Position numbers and translations under genes: made by a program
Origin: an uncultured Flavobacteriaceae bacterium
GTDB taxonomy: Bacteria > Bacteroidota > Bacteroidia > Flavobacteriales > Flavobacteriaceae
Direction of reading: 5' to 3'
DNA length: 64,000 nucleotides
NCBI GenBank assembly: GCA_905182295.1
Contig: CAJJAZ010000005.1
Coordinates: 207,704 to 271,703 of the forward strand
Notes under the pieces: model-generated
What the model was told of the DNA's origin: nothing
Seen by the model: the letters and a program-made list of their open reading frames with translations, nothing else
The model's database searches: none
Shown: positions 17,733 through 26,392 of the stretch, piece after piece
Numbering within the stretch: the stretch's first letter is position 1
Layout: every line of letters starts with the position of its first letter

Positions 17733-18203
17733 ATGACTAATAATGATATTTTAAAAAAATTACGTGTAGCTCTTATGCTAAGGGATACAGATATTGAAGC
17801 CATCATGAGTTTGGTAGATTTCAAAATAAGTGCCAGCGAATTAGGTGCTTTTTTTAGAACTGAAGACCACCCTAAGTATATGGAATGTGGCGATCAGATA
17901 TTGAGAAATTTTTTAAATGGTTTAATCATATATACAAGAGGAACAAAGGAAGCGCCTAAAAAACCTGCAGACGCATTATTGCATAAACCTGTTATGGCCA
18001 AAGCCAAAATGGACCATACCACTACAAAACAAAAATCTGATACCCCTTCTTTTAAAAATACGGCTTCTAAAAAGAAATCGGATCAAACAGAATACAAGAA
18101 AAAAACAAGTTTTAAAGATGGTCCAAAAAAATCATTCAAAAAAGGACCTAAAGGACCTCCTGATTTAAGCTTTGTAGCCTATAAGAACAAAAAAAAATCC
18201 TGA
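17733..18203 (+). CDS. DUF1456 family protein (YehS-like)
   Basis: From ATG 17733 the product has 156 residues. The first 70 form the DUF1456 region: MTNNDILKKLRVALMLRDTDI, then FFRTEDHPKYMECGDQILRNFLNGL. In E. coli YehS this motif appears as two tandem copies; here there is essentially one complete copy with the second weak or missing. The rest is a Lys-rich, low-complexity basic tail (repeated KK, SFK and GPK), suggesting RNA or DNA binding, but no function is established. The stop codon lies inside the stem of the following terminator, so termination of translation and transcription are only bases apart. Confidence 0.8.
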   Translation: MTNNDILKKLRVALMLRDTDIEAIMSLVDFKISASELGAFFRTEDHPKYMECGDQILRNFLNGLIIYTRGTKEAPKKPADALLHKPVMAKAKMDHTTTKQKSDTPSFKNTASKKKSDQTEYKKKTSFKDGPKKSFKKGPKGPPDLSFVAYKNKKKS

Positions 18204-18229
18204 GTAATTACTCAGGATTTTTTTTTTAT
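18198..18229. terminator. Bidirectional intrinsic terminator between DUF1456 gene and sucC
   Basis: A perfect 20-bp palindrome TCCTGAGTAATTACTCAGGA followed by T12, with an A run on the other side. The TGA of the upstream gene forms part of the stem. It ends the plus-strand gene and, on the other strand, sucC, whose stop is 17 bp away. Confidence 0.9.
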
Positions 18230-18245
18230 AATAAGATATGACTAC

Positions 18246-19442
18246 TTATAAAGCCAATACTTCTTTTACTTTATCTGCTGCCTCTTGGAATTGAACTGCA
18301 GATTTAACTGCCAATCCAGAGTTGTCTAAAATTTCTTTAGCCAATTCAGCATTAGTCCCTTGTAAACGAACAATGATAGGCACTTTTATAGCGTCTCCCA
18401 TATTTTTATAAGCGCCTAAAATACCTTGTGCTACTCTGTCACAACGAACAATACCACCAAAAATATTAATTAAGATCGCTTTCACATTAGGGTCTTTCAA
18501 TATAATTCTGAAAGCTTCTTCTACACGCTTTGCGTCTGCTGTACCTCCAACATCTAAAAAGTTAGCTGGTTCTCCACCTGCCATTTTAATTAGATCCATA
18601 GTAGCCATAGCTAAACCAGCTCCGTTTACCATACAACCCACATTTCCATCTAAATCTACGTAGTTTAAACCAACAGCGTTGGCTTCTACTTCAATAGCGT
18701 TTTCTTCTCTAAGGTCTCTCATGTCTGCATATACCTTTCTTCTGTATAAAGCATTGTCGTCTATAGAAACTTTAGCGTCAACAGCTAAGATTTTATCATC
18801 AGATGTTTTTAAAACTGGGTTTATTTCAAACAAACTAGCATCTGACTCCTCGTAAGCTTTGTATAACGACATGACAAATTTTGTCATTTCTTTAAATGCA
18901 GTTCCTGAAAGGCCTAAGTTAAAAGCGATTTTTCTTGCTTGGAATGGCATAATACCAACTGCAGGACTAATCGTTTCTGTGAAAATTAAATGAGGGGTAT
19001 GCTCAGCAACCTCTTCAATATCCATTCCACCTTCTGTAGAATACATGATCATATTTCTACCAGAAGACCTGTCTAACAAAACAGACATATAAAATTCAGA
19101 CGTCTCACTCTCTCCAGGATAGTAAACATCTTCAGCTACTAAAACTTGATGCACTCTTTTACCAGCTGTAGAAGTTTGAGGCGTAACCAAATCCATTCCA
19201 ATAATTGCCTCAGAAATTGAAGCTATCTCCTCTAAGTTTTTGGCCAATTTAACACCCCCGCCTTTTCCACGTCCACCTGCGTGCACCTGTGCTTTAACTA
19301 CATACCAGCTGGTTCCGGTTTCTTCTGTAAGTTGCTTTGCAGCTGCTACTGCTTCTTCTGGGTTTTGGGCCACCATCCCTCGTTGGATGCGAACGCCAAA
19401 ACTGGCTAAAATCTCTTTTCCTTGATATTCGTGAAGGTTCAT
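18246..19442 (-). CDS. sucC: Succinyl-CoA ligase (ADP-forming) subunit beta
   Basis: SucC carries the nucleotide-binding ATP-grasp domain of succinyl-CoA synthetase, the substrate-level phosphorylation step of the citric acid cycle. The 398-residue chain has the canonical start MNLHEYQGKEILASFGV, the ATP-grasp Lys and glycine-rich loop KAQVHAGGRGKGGGVKLAKN near residue 47, FEINPVLKT, and the C-terminal power-helix region GGIVRCDRVAQGI. The alpha subunit gene sucD is not adjacent, which is usual in flavobacteria. It has its own TATTTTTG promoter element 24 bp upstream, divergent from lysA, and converges on the DUF1456 gene across a shared terminator. Confidence 0.98.
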   Translation of the reverse strand: MNLHEYQGKEILASFGVRIQRGMVAQNPEEAVAAAKQLTEETGTSWYVVKAQVHAGGRGKGGGVKLAKNLEEIASISEAIIGMDLVTPQTSTAGKRVHQVLVAEDVYYPGESETSEFYMSVLLDRSSGRNMIMYSTEGGMDIEEVAEHTPHLIFTETISPAVGIMPFQARKIAFNLGLSGTAFKEMTKFVMSLYKAYEESDASLFEINPVLKTSDDKILAVDAKVSIDDNALYRRKVYADMRDLREENAIEVEANAVGLNYVDLDGNVGCMVNGAGLAMATMDLIKMAGGEPANFLDVGGTADAKRVEEAFRIILKDPNVKAILINIFGGIVRCDRVAQGILGAYKNMGDAIKVPIIVRLQGTNAELAKEILDNSGLAVKSAVQFQEAADKVKEVLAL

Positions 19443-19465
19443 AGTATTCTATTAAAATTCGGACA

Positions 19466-19473
19466 CAAAAATA
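19466..19473 (-). promoter_or_regulatory. Promoter -7 element for sucC
   Basis: TATTTTTG on the minus strand (TAnnTTTG match), ending 23 bp from the sucC ATG. The -33 TTTG is not at standard spacing. Confidence 0.5.
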
Positions 19474-19597
19474 GCAAACAACCACCAAAGCGCCTAATTA
19501 ATGATGCACGAGAATATGACAATTTGAAGAATTTTTACTGACAATTTGTTGTATATATAACATTATGTTTTAAAATACTATTTTTGAGAACTAAATC

Positions 19598-19628
19598 TTG
19601 TACATATTAGGGGTAATAGCTACATTTG
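19598..19628 (+). promoter_or_regulatory. Promoter of lysA
   Basis: TTG at 19598-19600 and TACATTTG at 19621-19628 are separated by 20 bp, close to the TTTG-N19-TAnnTTTG consensus. The predicted transcription start is near 19635, so the ATG at 19644 is favoured over those at 19635 or the TTG at 19626. Confidence 0.65.
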
Positions 19629-19643
19629 GTTAAAATGTTCCGT

Positions 19644-20888
19644 ATGACCCAAGAAGATTTATTAGGTGTAGCAAAAGAATTTGGCGCTCCAGTATATGTT
19701 TATGACGCAGAAAAAATTAAAAGTCAGTACAGTAGATTAACCACTGCGTTTAGTGGTGTTTCAAAATTGAAGCTAAATTATGCCGCTAAGGCCCTCTCTA
19801 ACATTAGTATCCTGAGACTTATGAATAGTTTGGGAAGTGGTCTAGACACGGTCTCTATTCAAGAAGTTCAATTGGGTTTACAAGCTGGGTTTAAACCTTC
19901 TGATATTATTTTTACACCCAACGGAGTCTCTCTAGAAGAATTAGAAACTGCAGCTGCGCTTGGAGTTAGAATTAACATAGACAACCTTTCGCTTCTAGAG
20001 CAGTTTGGAAACAAACATCCCGAGGTTCCTGTATGCATTCGAATTAACCCACATGTGATGGCTGGGGGTAATGCCAATATTTCAGTAGGTCATATAGATT
20101 CAAAATTTGGAATTAGTATACACCAAATTCCGCACATACTCAGAATAACAGCACTTACTAAAATGAATATTAATGGTATTCACATGCATACTGGTAGTGA
20201 TATTTTAGATATTGAGGTATTCTTATACGCCTCAGAAATTTTATTTGAGACAGCTAAAAATTTTAAAAACCTAGATTTTATTGATTTTGGTAGCGGTTTT
20301 AAAGTACCTTATAAAGAAGGAGATATTGAAACAAATATTGAGGAATTAGGAGACAAGCTCTCTAAAAGATTCAATGATTTTTGTAAGCAGTACGGGAAAC
20401 AACTCACCCTAGCTTTTGAACCCGGTAAGTTTCTTGTCAGTGAAGCTGGTCATTTCTTAGCAAAGGTAAATGTAGTGAAGCAAACTACTTCTACGGTATT
20501 TGCAAGTATTGACAGCGGTTTTAACCACCTTATAAGACCAATGCTTTATGGATCTACACATGGTATTAGTAATATATCTAATCCAAGCGGTAGAGAGCGT
20601 TTCTATTCTGTAGTAGGTTATATCTGTGAAACAGACACCTTCGCAACCAACCGTAAAATAGCAGAAATTACAGAAGGAGATATCCTTTGCTTTAAAAACG
20701 CAGGTGCTTATTGTTTCACCATGGCGAGCAACTACAACTCTAGGTTTAGACCGGCAGAAGTTTTATGTTACAAGGGTGAAGCTCATCTAATTAGAGCCAC
20801 TGAAACCATGGAGGATATTTTAAGAAACCAAATTGACGTTAAAGACTTATTTACACAAGAAGTCGCTACTGTATTGCAACCTAATTAA
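19644..20888 (+). CDS. lysA: Diaminopimelate decarboxylase
   Basis: LysA decarboxylates meso-diaminopimelate to lysine, the last step of the pathway to which dapD at 3654 also belongs. It is a PLP enzyme of the alanine-racemase-like barrel fold. With the start at 19644 (MTQEDLLGVAKEFG) it has 414 residues; the PLP Lys is at 49 in LNYAAKALSN. Other landmarks are HMHTGSDI, FGSGF (phosphate loop), EPGKFLVSEAG and the C-terminal ICETDTFA and NAGAYCFTMASNYNSR, which supply the active-site Cys and Tyr at the dimer interface. A start nine bases upstream (MFRMTQ) is possible, but it coincides with the predicted transcription start. Confidence 0.95.
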   Translation: MTQEDLLGVAKEFGAPVYVYDAEKIKSQYSRLTTAFSGVSKLKLNYAAKALSNISILRLMNSLGSGLDTVSIQEVQLGLQAGFKPSDIIFTPNGVSLEELETAAALGVRINIDNLSLLEQFGNKHPEVPVCIRINPHVMAGGNANISVGHIDSKFGISIHQIPHILRITALTKMNINGIHMHTGSDILDIEVFLYASEILFETAKNFKNLDFIDFGSGFKVPYKEGDIETNIEELGDKLSKRFNDFCKQYGKQLTLAFEPGKFLVSEAGHFLAKVNVVKQTTSTVFASIDSGFNHLIRPMLYGSTHGISNISNPSGRERFYSVVGYICETDTFATNRKIAEITEGDILCFKNAGAYCFTMASNYNSRFRPAEVLCYKGEAHLIRATETMEDILRNQIDVKDLFTQEVATVLQPN

Positions 20889-20914
20889 TAGCGTTTTTTT
20901 AACCTCCCTTTTAG

Positions 20915-20948
20915 TTTCACTTTAAGTCTTTCGCTGTTTTAAGTGAAA
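20915..20948. repeat. Inverted repeat upstream of the thioredoxin-like gene
   Basis: Arms TTTCACTT and AAGTGAAA (8 bp, perfect) enclose an 18-base centre. The right arm abuts the -7 element at 20949, so the repeat covers the -33 region. It could be an operator or a weak lysA terminator; no T run follows. Confidence 0.4.
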
Positions 20949-20956
20949 TATATTTG
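20949..20956 (+). promoter_or_regulatory. Promoter -7 element for the thioredoxin-like gene
   Basis: TATATTTG, an exact TAnnTTTG match, ending 21 bp before the ATG at 20978. No TTTG is found at the -33 position, which is occupied by an inverted repeat. Confidence 0.6.
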
Positions 20957-20977
20957 AAAAATTAGCTACTTTTAATC

Positions 20978-21514
20978 ATGCATAAATTCTTAACTAATTT
21001 TTCAAATAAAACAATATACTTTCTACTTCTATTAGGAAGTATGCAAACAGTATTCGCTCAAGAAAGCTCTTCAATAGACTGGCTTAATTTTGAGCAAGCC
21101 GTTGCGCTTCAGAAAAAAGAAGGAAATTTAAAAAAAATTTTTATAGACGTCTATACAGACTGGTGTGGATGGTGTAAAAAGATGGATAAAAATACTTTTC
21201 AAAATCCAGAAGTAGCCGCCTATATGAAGCAACACTTTTATATGGTGAAACTAGATGGAGAAGGAAAAGAACCTATTGTATTTAGAGACCAGACTTTTTC
21301 TTTTGTGCCTTCTGGAAGAAATGGCTACCATGAACTGGCTGCAAACTTACTTCAAGGGCAATTGAGTTATCCAACTGTGGTATATTTAGATGAAAACATG
21401 AATATGCTTTCCCCTGTTCCCGGCTATTTAACCCCTGAGCCTTTTTTAAAAATTGCTTCTTTTTTTGGAAATAATATTTATAAAACCACCAGCTGGGAAG
21501 ATTATTCAAAATAA
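20978..21514 (+). CDS. Exported thioredoxin-fold protein
   Basis: The 178-residue protein begins with a signal peptide (hydrophobic stretch TIYFLLLLGSMQTVFA, cleavage before QESS) and has a thioredoxin-like domain with the redox motif WCGWCK near residue 63 in the context FIDVYTDWCGWCKKMDKNTF. A cis-Pro-like LSYPTVVYLD follows, which orients the active site. The WCxWC form is the thioredoxin_7/DUF255-like type common in Bacteroidota periplasmic proteins. It probably keeps or reshuffles disulphides in the periplasm; the partner is unknown. It is a single-gene unit with its own promoter and converges on guaB, 6 bp away, with no obvious terminator between. Confidence 0.88.
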   Translation: MHKFLTNFSNKTIYFLLLLGSMQTVFAQESSSIDWLNFEQAVALQKKEGNLKKIFIDVYTDWCGWCKKMDKNTFQNPEVAAYMKQHFYMVKLDGEGKEPIVFRDQTFSFVPSGRNGYHELAANLLQGQLSYPTVVYLDENMNMLSPVPGYLTPEPFLKIASFFGNNIYKTTSWEDYSK

Positions 21515-21520
21515 AAACTC

Positions 21521-22993
21521 TTACCTACTGTAATTGGGTGATTCTTTAGTGATGGTCACATCGTGAGGGTGGCTTTCATTTATACCACTAGCGGTGATTT
21601 TAACAAACTTAGCATGCGCTTTCAGGCTGTCAATGTCCTTGGCGCCGCAATAACCCATTCCTGCTCTAAGACCACCAATAAATTGGTGGATGCTTTCAAA
21701 AAGTTCTCCTTTATAAGGTACCCTTCCTACAATACCCTCAGGAACCAATTTTTTAATATCGTCTTCTACATCTTGAAAATACCTGTCCTTACTCCCTTGC
21801 TTCATGGCTTCTACAGAACCCATTCCACGGTAAGACTTGAATTTTCTACCCTCATAAATGATGGTTTCTCCCGGAGATTCCTTAGTTCCTGCAAGCAAAG
21901 ATCCTAACATCACGGTGTCTGCTCCAGCTGCTATTGCCTTGGGAATATCTCCTGTATATCTAATTCCACCATCTGCAATTACTGGAACACCACTGCCTTT
22001 TATAGCTGCAGCTACTTCTAAAACTGCTGAGAATTGAGGAAAACCAACCCCTGCTACAACCCTAGTAGTACATATTGATCCAGGCCCTATACCAACTTTA
22101 ACAGCATCTGCGCCAGCTGCTACTAAAAATTTAGCCGCTTCTCCGGTGGCTATATTCCCCACTATAACCTCCAAGTTTGGGAATGAAGCTTTTACCGCCT
22201 TAAGCACATTAACCACGCCTTGGGTGTGTCCATGTGCTGTGTCTATAACAACTGCGTCTACTCCAGCGTTGACCAGTGCTGCTGCACGATCTACCGCGTC
22301 TGCAGTTACACCAAGTGCAGCTGCAACTCTGAGTCTACCATATGAATCCTTATTGGCAATAGGTTTTTGAGTAAGCTTTGTTATATCACGGAATGTGATA
22401 AGCCCCACTAACTTATTGTCCTTATTAACTACTGGTAATTTTTCGATTTTATTTTGTTGTAAAATATCTTCTGCCTGGGCCAATGAAGTACCTTCTGCTA
22501 CAGTCACTAATTCACCTGAGGTCATGACCTCTGAAATAGGCCTAGCATCATTTTTCTCAAAACGGAGGTCTCTATTGGTCACAATGCCTAAAAGTTTATG
22601 GTCCTTGTCTACAATTGGAATCCCACCAATACTAAACTCTCTCATATTATCTTTAGCATCCTTTACCGTAGCTGTTAATGGTAATGTTACAGGATCTATA
22701 ATCATTCCACTCTCTGCACGCTTTACTTTTCTAACCTTTAAGGCCTGCGCCTCAATAGACATGTTTTTATGAAGCACCCCTATTCCTCCTTCTCGAGCCA
22801 TGGCAATCGCCATGCGAGATTCTGTTACAGTATCCATAGCAGCAGATACAATAGGAACATTGATCGTAATGTTTCTTGTAAACTTGGCTTGAATATTTAC
22901 TTCTCTTGGAAGTACTTCTGAAAAGGCTGGGATTAAGAGTACGTCGTCATATGTGAGACCTTCTCCTACAATTTTGTCAAGATGTGCTTGCAT
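21521..22993 (-). CDS. guaB: Inosine-5'-monophosphate dehydrogenase
   Basis: GuaB oxidises IMP to XMP with NAD+, the committed step of GMP synthesis. The 490-residue chain is a TIM barrel interrupted by two CBS domains (about residues 95-205, with [25 protein letters not shown] and [22 protein letters not shown]). The catalytic loop [18 protein letters not shown] holds the active Cys near residue 303, followed by [14 protein letters not shown] and [10 protein letters not shown], and the flap with [23 protein letters not shown]. It is a single-gene unit. The region between its start codon and 23051 contains two inverted repeats, listed separately, that look regulatory. Confidence 0.98.
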   Translation of the reverse strand: MQAHLDKIVGEGLTYDDVLLIPAFSEVLPREVNIQAKFTRNITINVPIVSAAMDTVTESRMAIAMAREGGIGVLHKNMSIEAQALKVRKVKRAESGMIIDPVTLPLTATVKDAKDNMREFSIGGIPIVDKDHKLLGIVTNRDLRFEKNDARPISEVMTSGELVTVAEGTSLAQAEDILQQNKIEKLPVVNKDNKLVGLITFRDITKLTQKPIANKDSYGRLRVAAALGVTADAVDRAAALVNAGVDAVVIDTAHGHTQGVVNVLKAVKASFPNLEVIVGNIATGEAAKFLVAAGADAVKVGIGPGSICTTRVVAGVGFPQFSAVLEVAAAIKGSGVPVIADGGIRYTGDIPKAIAAGADTVMLGSLLAGTKESPGETIIYEGRKFKSYRGMGSVEAMKQGSKDRYFQDVEDDIKKLVPEGIVGRVPYKGELFESIHQFIGGLRAGMGYCGAKDIDSLKAHAKFVKITASGINESHPHDVTITKESPNYSR

Positions 22994-22994
22994 A

Positions 22995-23013
22995 GCAATT
23001 AAAGTTTAATTGC
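22995..23013. promoter_or_regulatory. 19-bp palindrome in the guaB leader
   Basis: GCAATTAAAGTTTAATTGC is a perfect 9-1-9 palindrome whose near edge is 1 bp from the guaB ATG (22993). It could be an operator or a hairpin that gates ribosome access. A TATATTTA element (plus positions 23017-23024) lies just upstream, so the palindrome would be in the transcript. Confidence 0.5.
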
Positions 23014-23023
23014 GTGTAAATAT

Positions 23024-23051
23024 ACCGCATTTATTTGAAAAATACTGCGGT
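23024..23051. repeat. Inverted repeat upstream of guaB
   Basis: Arms ACCGCA and TGCGGT flank 16 AT-rich bases. It lies directly upstream of the -7-like TATATTTA of guaB, where a regulator could act. Perfect arms but short. Confidence 0.35.
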
Positions 23052-23151
23052 TTGTTGAGATTTAAATAGTTAACAATAAACCAGTTGTAAAAAACGATCT
23101 AGAAAATGAGCTAAATAAATATAAATTTAACATAAAATTATTTTTATTTAT

Positions 23152-23222
23152 TCTAAATAAGCTTTGTCAGTTAATCATTTGATATTATATTTGCCTCATT
23201 ATTTTTAATAAGTCTAAATAAG
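23152..23222. promoter_or_regulatory. Pair of TCTAAATAAG boxes flanking the TonB receptor promoter
   Basis: Identical decamers TCTAAATAAG lie at 23152-23161 and 23213-23222, 61 bp apart. The first is half of a TTATTTA-TTC-TAAATAA inverted repeat (23144-23160). Between them sits a perfect promoter. A further TAAATAA is at 23112. The arrangement suggests an iron- or metal-responsive repressor (Fur or DtxR type), which is inference from the target gene and the AT-rich symmetry. Confidence 0.45.
23163..23193 (+). promoter_or_regulatory. Promoter of the TonB-dependent receptor gene
   Basis: TTTG at 23163-23166, then 19 bp, then TATATTTG at 23186-23193: an exact match to the Bacteroidota consensus TTTG-N19-TAnnTTTG. 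The ATG is 34 bp downstream. Confidence 0.85.
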
Positions 23223-23227
23223 AATAC

Positions 23228-25447
23228 ATGACTAAGTCCATTGCTTTTTTACTCACTTTACTCCTTTACAACATCTCCTTAGGGCAGGAAAAAGAAACCA
23301 CAAAAAAAGACAGCACACAGATACTCTCTGAAGTAGTGGTGTCTGCACACCAATTATTTGGCAGTAAGTTCAGGGCAAAAAACAGAACAGGTGCTGCATA
23401 CTATATGGACCAAGCTGAACTTCAGAAATTTAATGTCACAGACATTAATAGGGCACTCAGATCTGTCCCTGGTGTTTCTATATATGAAGAAGATGGAATG
23501 GGACTTAGACCCAATATTAGTTTAAGAGGTACCTCTCCAGAGCGTTCCGCTAAAATCACACTGATGGAAGACGGTGTTTTGATGGCACCAGCTCCCTACA
23601 GTTCGTCTGCTGCTTATTATTTCCCTACCATTGCCAGAATGCAGGCGGTAGAAATATTAAAAGGAAGCAGCCAAATACAATACGGTCCTTACACTACAGG
23701 AGGAGCCATAAACTTAGTGTCTAAAGTCATTCCTCAAGAGAACAGTACGCAGCTTTTGGCACAATACGGTGCATTTAATGCCAAACTATTTAACCTAAGC
23801 CATGGGGCAACTAAGGGTAAATGGGGCTATTTAGCGGATTATACGAGGTATGATTCAGATGGATTCAAAACGCTTCCAAATGGAGGTAATACAGGCTTTG
23901 ACAAACAAGACTTTGTGGGGAAAATTAAATACAGTGACCTGCTATTGGGTGTGCCTCAATCACTTGAATTCAAATACCAGTATTCAGATGAAACCTCTAA
24001 TGAAACTTATCTAGGACTCACTGAGGAAGATTTTTCTAAAGACACTTTCCAGCGCTATGCTGCATCTGAAAAAGATCAAATGAATGCCCTCCACAGGCAA
24101 TATATGCTTACCCATACCTTTAAATTTTCTGATTATTTATCTCTGACTACCACCGCATACCAAAATGAGTTTGCCAGAAATTGGTATAAATTAGACTACC
24201 TAGAGATCGATGACAATAAAATATCTCTGACAGATATTCTTACAAAACCTTCTCAATATCCAGAGGCCTTTGATAGAATTACCGGCAGCCAAGATTCTAG
24301 GGAAGCTGATTTATTTGTAAAAGCAAATAATAGGTCCTATTTATCTAGAGGTGCTCAAACAAAGTTAGACATTCATTGGGATGGAGAACAAGCGTACCAC
24401 GATCTTGAAATTGGCGCAAGACTTCACCAAGATCAGGAAGACAGGTTTCAATGGGTCAATGACTATAGTATGGAAAATGGATCAATGGTTTTAGCCAATA
24501 CCGGTACACCGGGTACAGACGCAAATAGAATAAGTGATGCCAATGCTTTTGCTGCCTATGCATTTTACAAATACACCTATAAAAACCTGACCCTTACCCC
24601 TGGAGTGAGGTATGAGAACATGGAACTTTCTAGGGTAGATTATGGAAAAAATGATCCGCAAAGAAACGAATCAAATCTTTCAGAAAGATCAAATAGTTTA
24701 TCGGTATGGATACCTGGTGTAGGTTTTAACTACAAACTTGATCAGGTCTCTATTTTTGGTGGAATACACAAGGGATTTGCCCCTCCTGGATCAATTGAAA
24801 GTCAGAAAGCAGAAGAAAGCATTAATACGGAACTGGGAGCCAGATTTAGCTATGCAGGCATTAATGCAGAACTCATAGGATACAGGAATGATTACAGTAA
24901 CTTACTGGGAAGTGATTTTGCAGCGAGTGGTGGAACAGGAAATCTCGATCTATTTAATGCTGGAGCAGTCTTGGTTCAAGGAATTGAATTTCTAATAAAC
25001 TTAGACTTTATCCGTTTTAACAACCAAAGCAGCCTTCCTGTAACCTTTGGCTATACTTTTACAGATACAGCGTTTCAAAATAGTTTTGACGCAAGTAATG
25101 GTTTATGGGGAGACGTAAATATTGGAGATGAAATGCCATACATTGCAAGAGATCAATGGCATTTAAGTCTGGGGTATGAAGTCAACAAATGGGAATTCAA
25201 CACCCAGCTTAGACATATGGGGGCTATAAGAACCATTGCTGGTCAAGGTGATTTAGATCCGTTAAATAGTGTTAAAGCCAATACAATATTAGATGCTAGT
25301 GTGAATTTTCAAGTAAATAATCGTTTAAGCATTCAATCCAATGTAGTTAATGCTTTGAATAGTACTTACGCAGTATCTAGGTTACCACATGGATTGAGAC
25401 CTGGCCATCCTTTTGGGATTAATATAGGCTTGAGATACGGATTGTAA
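23228..25447 (+). CDS. TonB-dependent outer-membrane receptor, FecA-like
   Basis: A 739-residue outer-membrane receptor for energised uptake of a metal chelate or similar ligand. It has a signal peptide (FLLTLLLYNISLGQ), a short N-terminal segment with LSEVVVSAHQL as TonB box region, a plug domain (DINRALRSVPGVSIYEEDGMGLRPNISLRG, then ILKGSSQIQYGPYTTGGAINLVS), and a beta-barrel to the end, closing with GLRPGHPFGINIGLRYGL, where the terminal aromatic-rich strand fits an outer-membrane protein. There is no SusD partner and no carboxypeptidase-like N-terminal domain, so it is not a SusC type. The FecA resemblance suggests ferric citrate or a siderophore, but the ligand is not proven. It stands alone with a perfect promoter flanked by repeated boxes. 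Confidence 0.92.
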   Translation: MTKSIAFLLTLLLYNISLGQEKETTKKDSTQILSEVVVSAHQLFGSKFRAKNRTGAAYYMDQAELQKFNVTDINRALRSVPGVSIYEEDGMGLRPNISLRGTSPERSAKITLMEDGVLMAPAPYSSSAAYYFPTIARMQAVEILKGSSQIQYGPYTTGGAINLVSKVIPQENSTQLLAQYGAFNAKLFNLSHGATKGKWGYLADYTRYDSDGFKTLPNGGNTGFDKQDFVGKIKYSDLLLGVPQSLEFKYQYSDETSNETYLGLTEEDFSKDTFQRYAASEKDQMNALHRQYMLTHTFKFSDYLSLTTTAYQNEFARNWYKLDYLEIDDNKISLTDILTKPSQYPEAFDRITGSQDSREADLFVKANNRSYLSRGAQTKLDIHWDGEQAYHDLEIGARLHQDQEDRFQWVNDYSMENGSMVLANTGTPGTDANRISDANAFAAYAFYKYTYKNLTLTPGVRYENMELSRVDYGKNDPQRNESNLSERSNSLSVWIPGVGFNYKLDQVSIFGGIHKGFAPPGSIESQKAEESINTELGARFSYAGINAELIGYRNDYSNLLGSDFAASGGTGNLDLFNAGAVLVQGIEFLINLDFIRFNNQSSLPVTFGYTFTDTAFQNSFDASNGLWGDVNIGDEMPYIARDQWHLSLGYEVNKWEFNTQLRHMGAIRTIAGQGDLDPLNSVKANTILDASVNFQVNNRLSIQSNVVNALNSTYAVSRLPHGLRPGHPFGINIGLRYGL

Positions 25448-25492
25448 TCTCCCTTAAAAAATGACTATTGGGTTAATTACAAGCAAGCTATT

Positions 25493-26359
25493 TTAATGGT
25501 ATGTATTGAATAAAGCGGTGGCTTTATTGTGTGCCGCTTCGAAGGCCATCCATTTTACACCATGGGCTACTTTTTTGCTGGTAAAGTAAGAAAGTAACTT
25601 TTCTGTTGGCATATTTCCAGTTAAGGCATCGGCTGCCATTGGGCAGCCACCAAAACCTTGAATAGCACCGTCAAAACGAAGACAACCTGCCTCATAAGCT
25701 GCATGCACTTTTTCCAACCAATCCGCAGGCTTAGTATGAAAATGAGCACCAAATTCAATAGATGGATGGGCAGGTATTAAAAGACGGTATAAATCTAAAA
25801 TGTCTTGAGCTTGGGCACTACCAACTGTATCTGAAAGTGAAAGGATATCCGCCCCCATGCCCGAAAGTTTAGACACCCAATTGGCCACTATTTCAGCGCT
25901 CCAAGGGTCACCATAGGGATTTCCAAAACCCATAGACAGATAGACCACGACTTTTTTCTCTTTTTTACGGGCCAAATCTAAAATAGATTGCAATACAGTA
26001 ATGGCCTCTGTGATTGTTGTATGTGTATTTCTCATTTGAAAATTTTCAGAAATTGAAAATGGGTAACCCAAATAAGAGATTTCATCATGAGAACAAGCGG
26101 CTTCTGCCCCACGTAAATTAGCCACAATAGACAGTAATTTAGTAGGCGTATTGGCTAAGTCTAAACCTGACAAAACAGCAGCAGTATCTGACATTTGAGG
26201 AATGGCTTTAGGAGATACAAAACTTCCGAAATCTAGGGTGTCAAAACCACAATTTAATAGAGACTGTAAGTAAATGACTTTCTGATTGGTCGGAATAAAT
26301 GTCTTGATCCCTTGCATGGCATCCCTAGGGCATTCAATAATTTTAACTCCTTTTATCAT
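25493..26359 (-). CDS. Hydroxymethylglutaryl-CoA lyase
   Basis: This 288-residue TIM-barrel enzyme of the HMGL-like family cleaves HMG-CoA to acetoacetate and acetyl-CoA, the end of leucine and ketone-body catabolism. Visible motifs are IIECPRDAMQGI near the N-terminus (Arg-Asp of the active site), DTLDFGSFVSPKAIPQMSDT, LSLSDTVGSAQ, FGAHFHTKP (metal-binding His-x-His) and GFGGCPMAADALTGNMPTE, which carries the catalytic Cys. It is the last gene of the nusB-side minus-strand run, 33 bp after the LysE-like gene. Citramalate or homocitrate synthases share the fold, but the GGCP loop and the short length favour the lyase. Confidence 0.92.
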   Translation of the reverse strand: MIKGVKIIECPRDAMQGIKTFIPTNQKVIYLQSLLNCGFDTLDFGSFVSPKAIPQMSDTAAVLSGLDLANTPTKLLSIVANLRGAEAACSHDEISYLGYPFSISENFQMRNTHTTITEAITVLQSILDLARKKEKKVVVYLSMGFGNPYGDPWSAEIVANWVSKLSGMGADILSLSDTVGSAQAQDILDLYRLLIPAHPSIEFGAHFHTKPADWLEKVHAAYEAGCLRFDGAIQGFGGCPMAADALTGNMPTEKLLSYFTSKKVAHGVKWMAFEAAHNKATALFNTYH

Positions 26360-26392
26360 GCGGCAATTCTATGAACTAAAGTTACAATTAAA

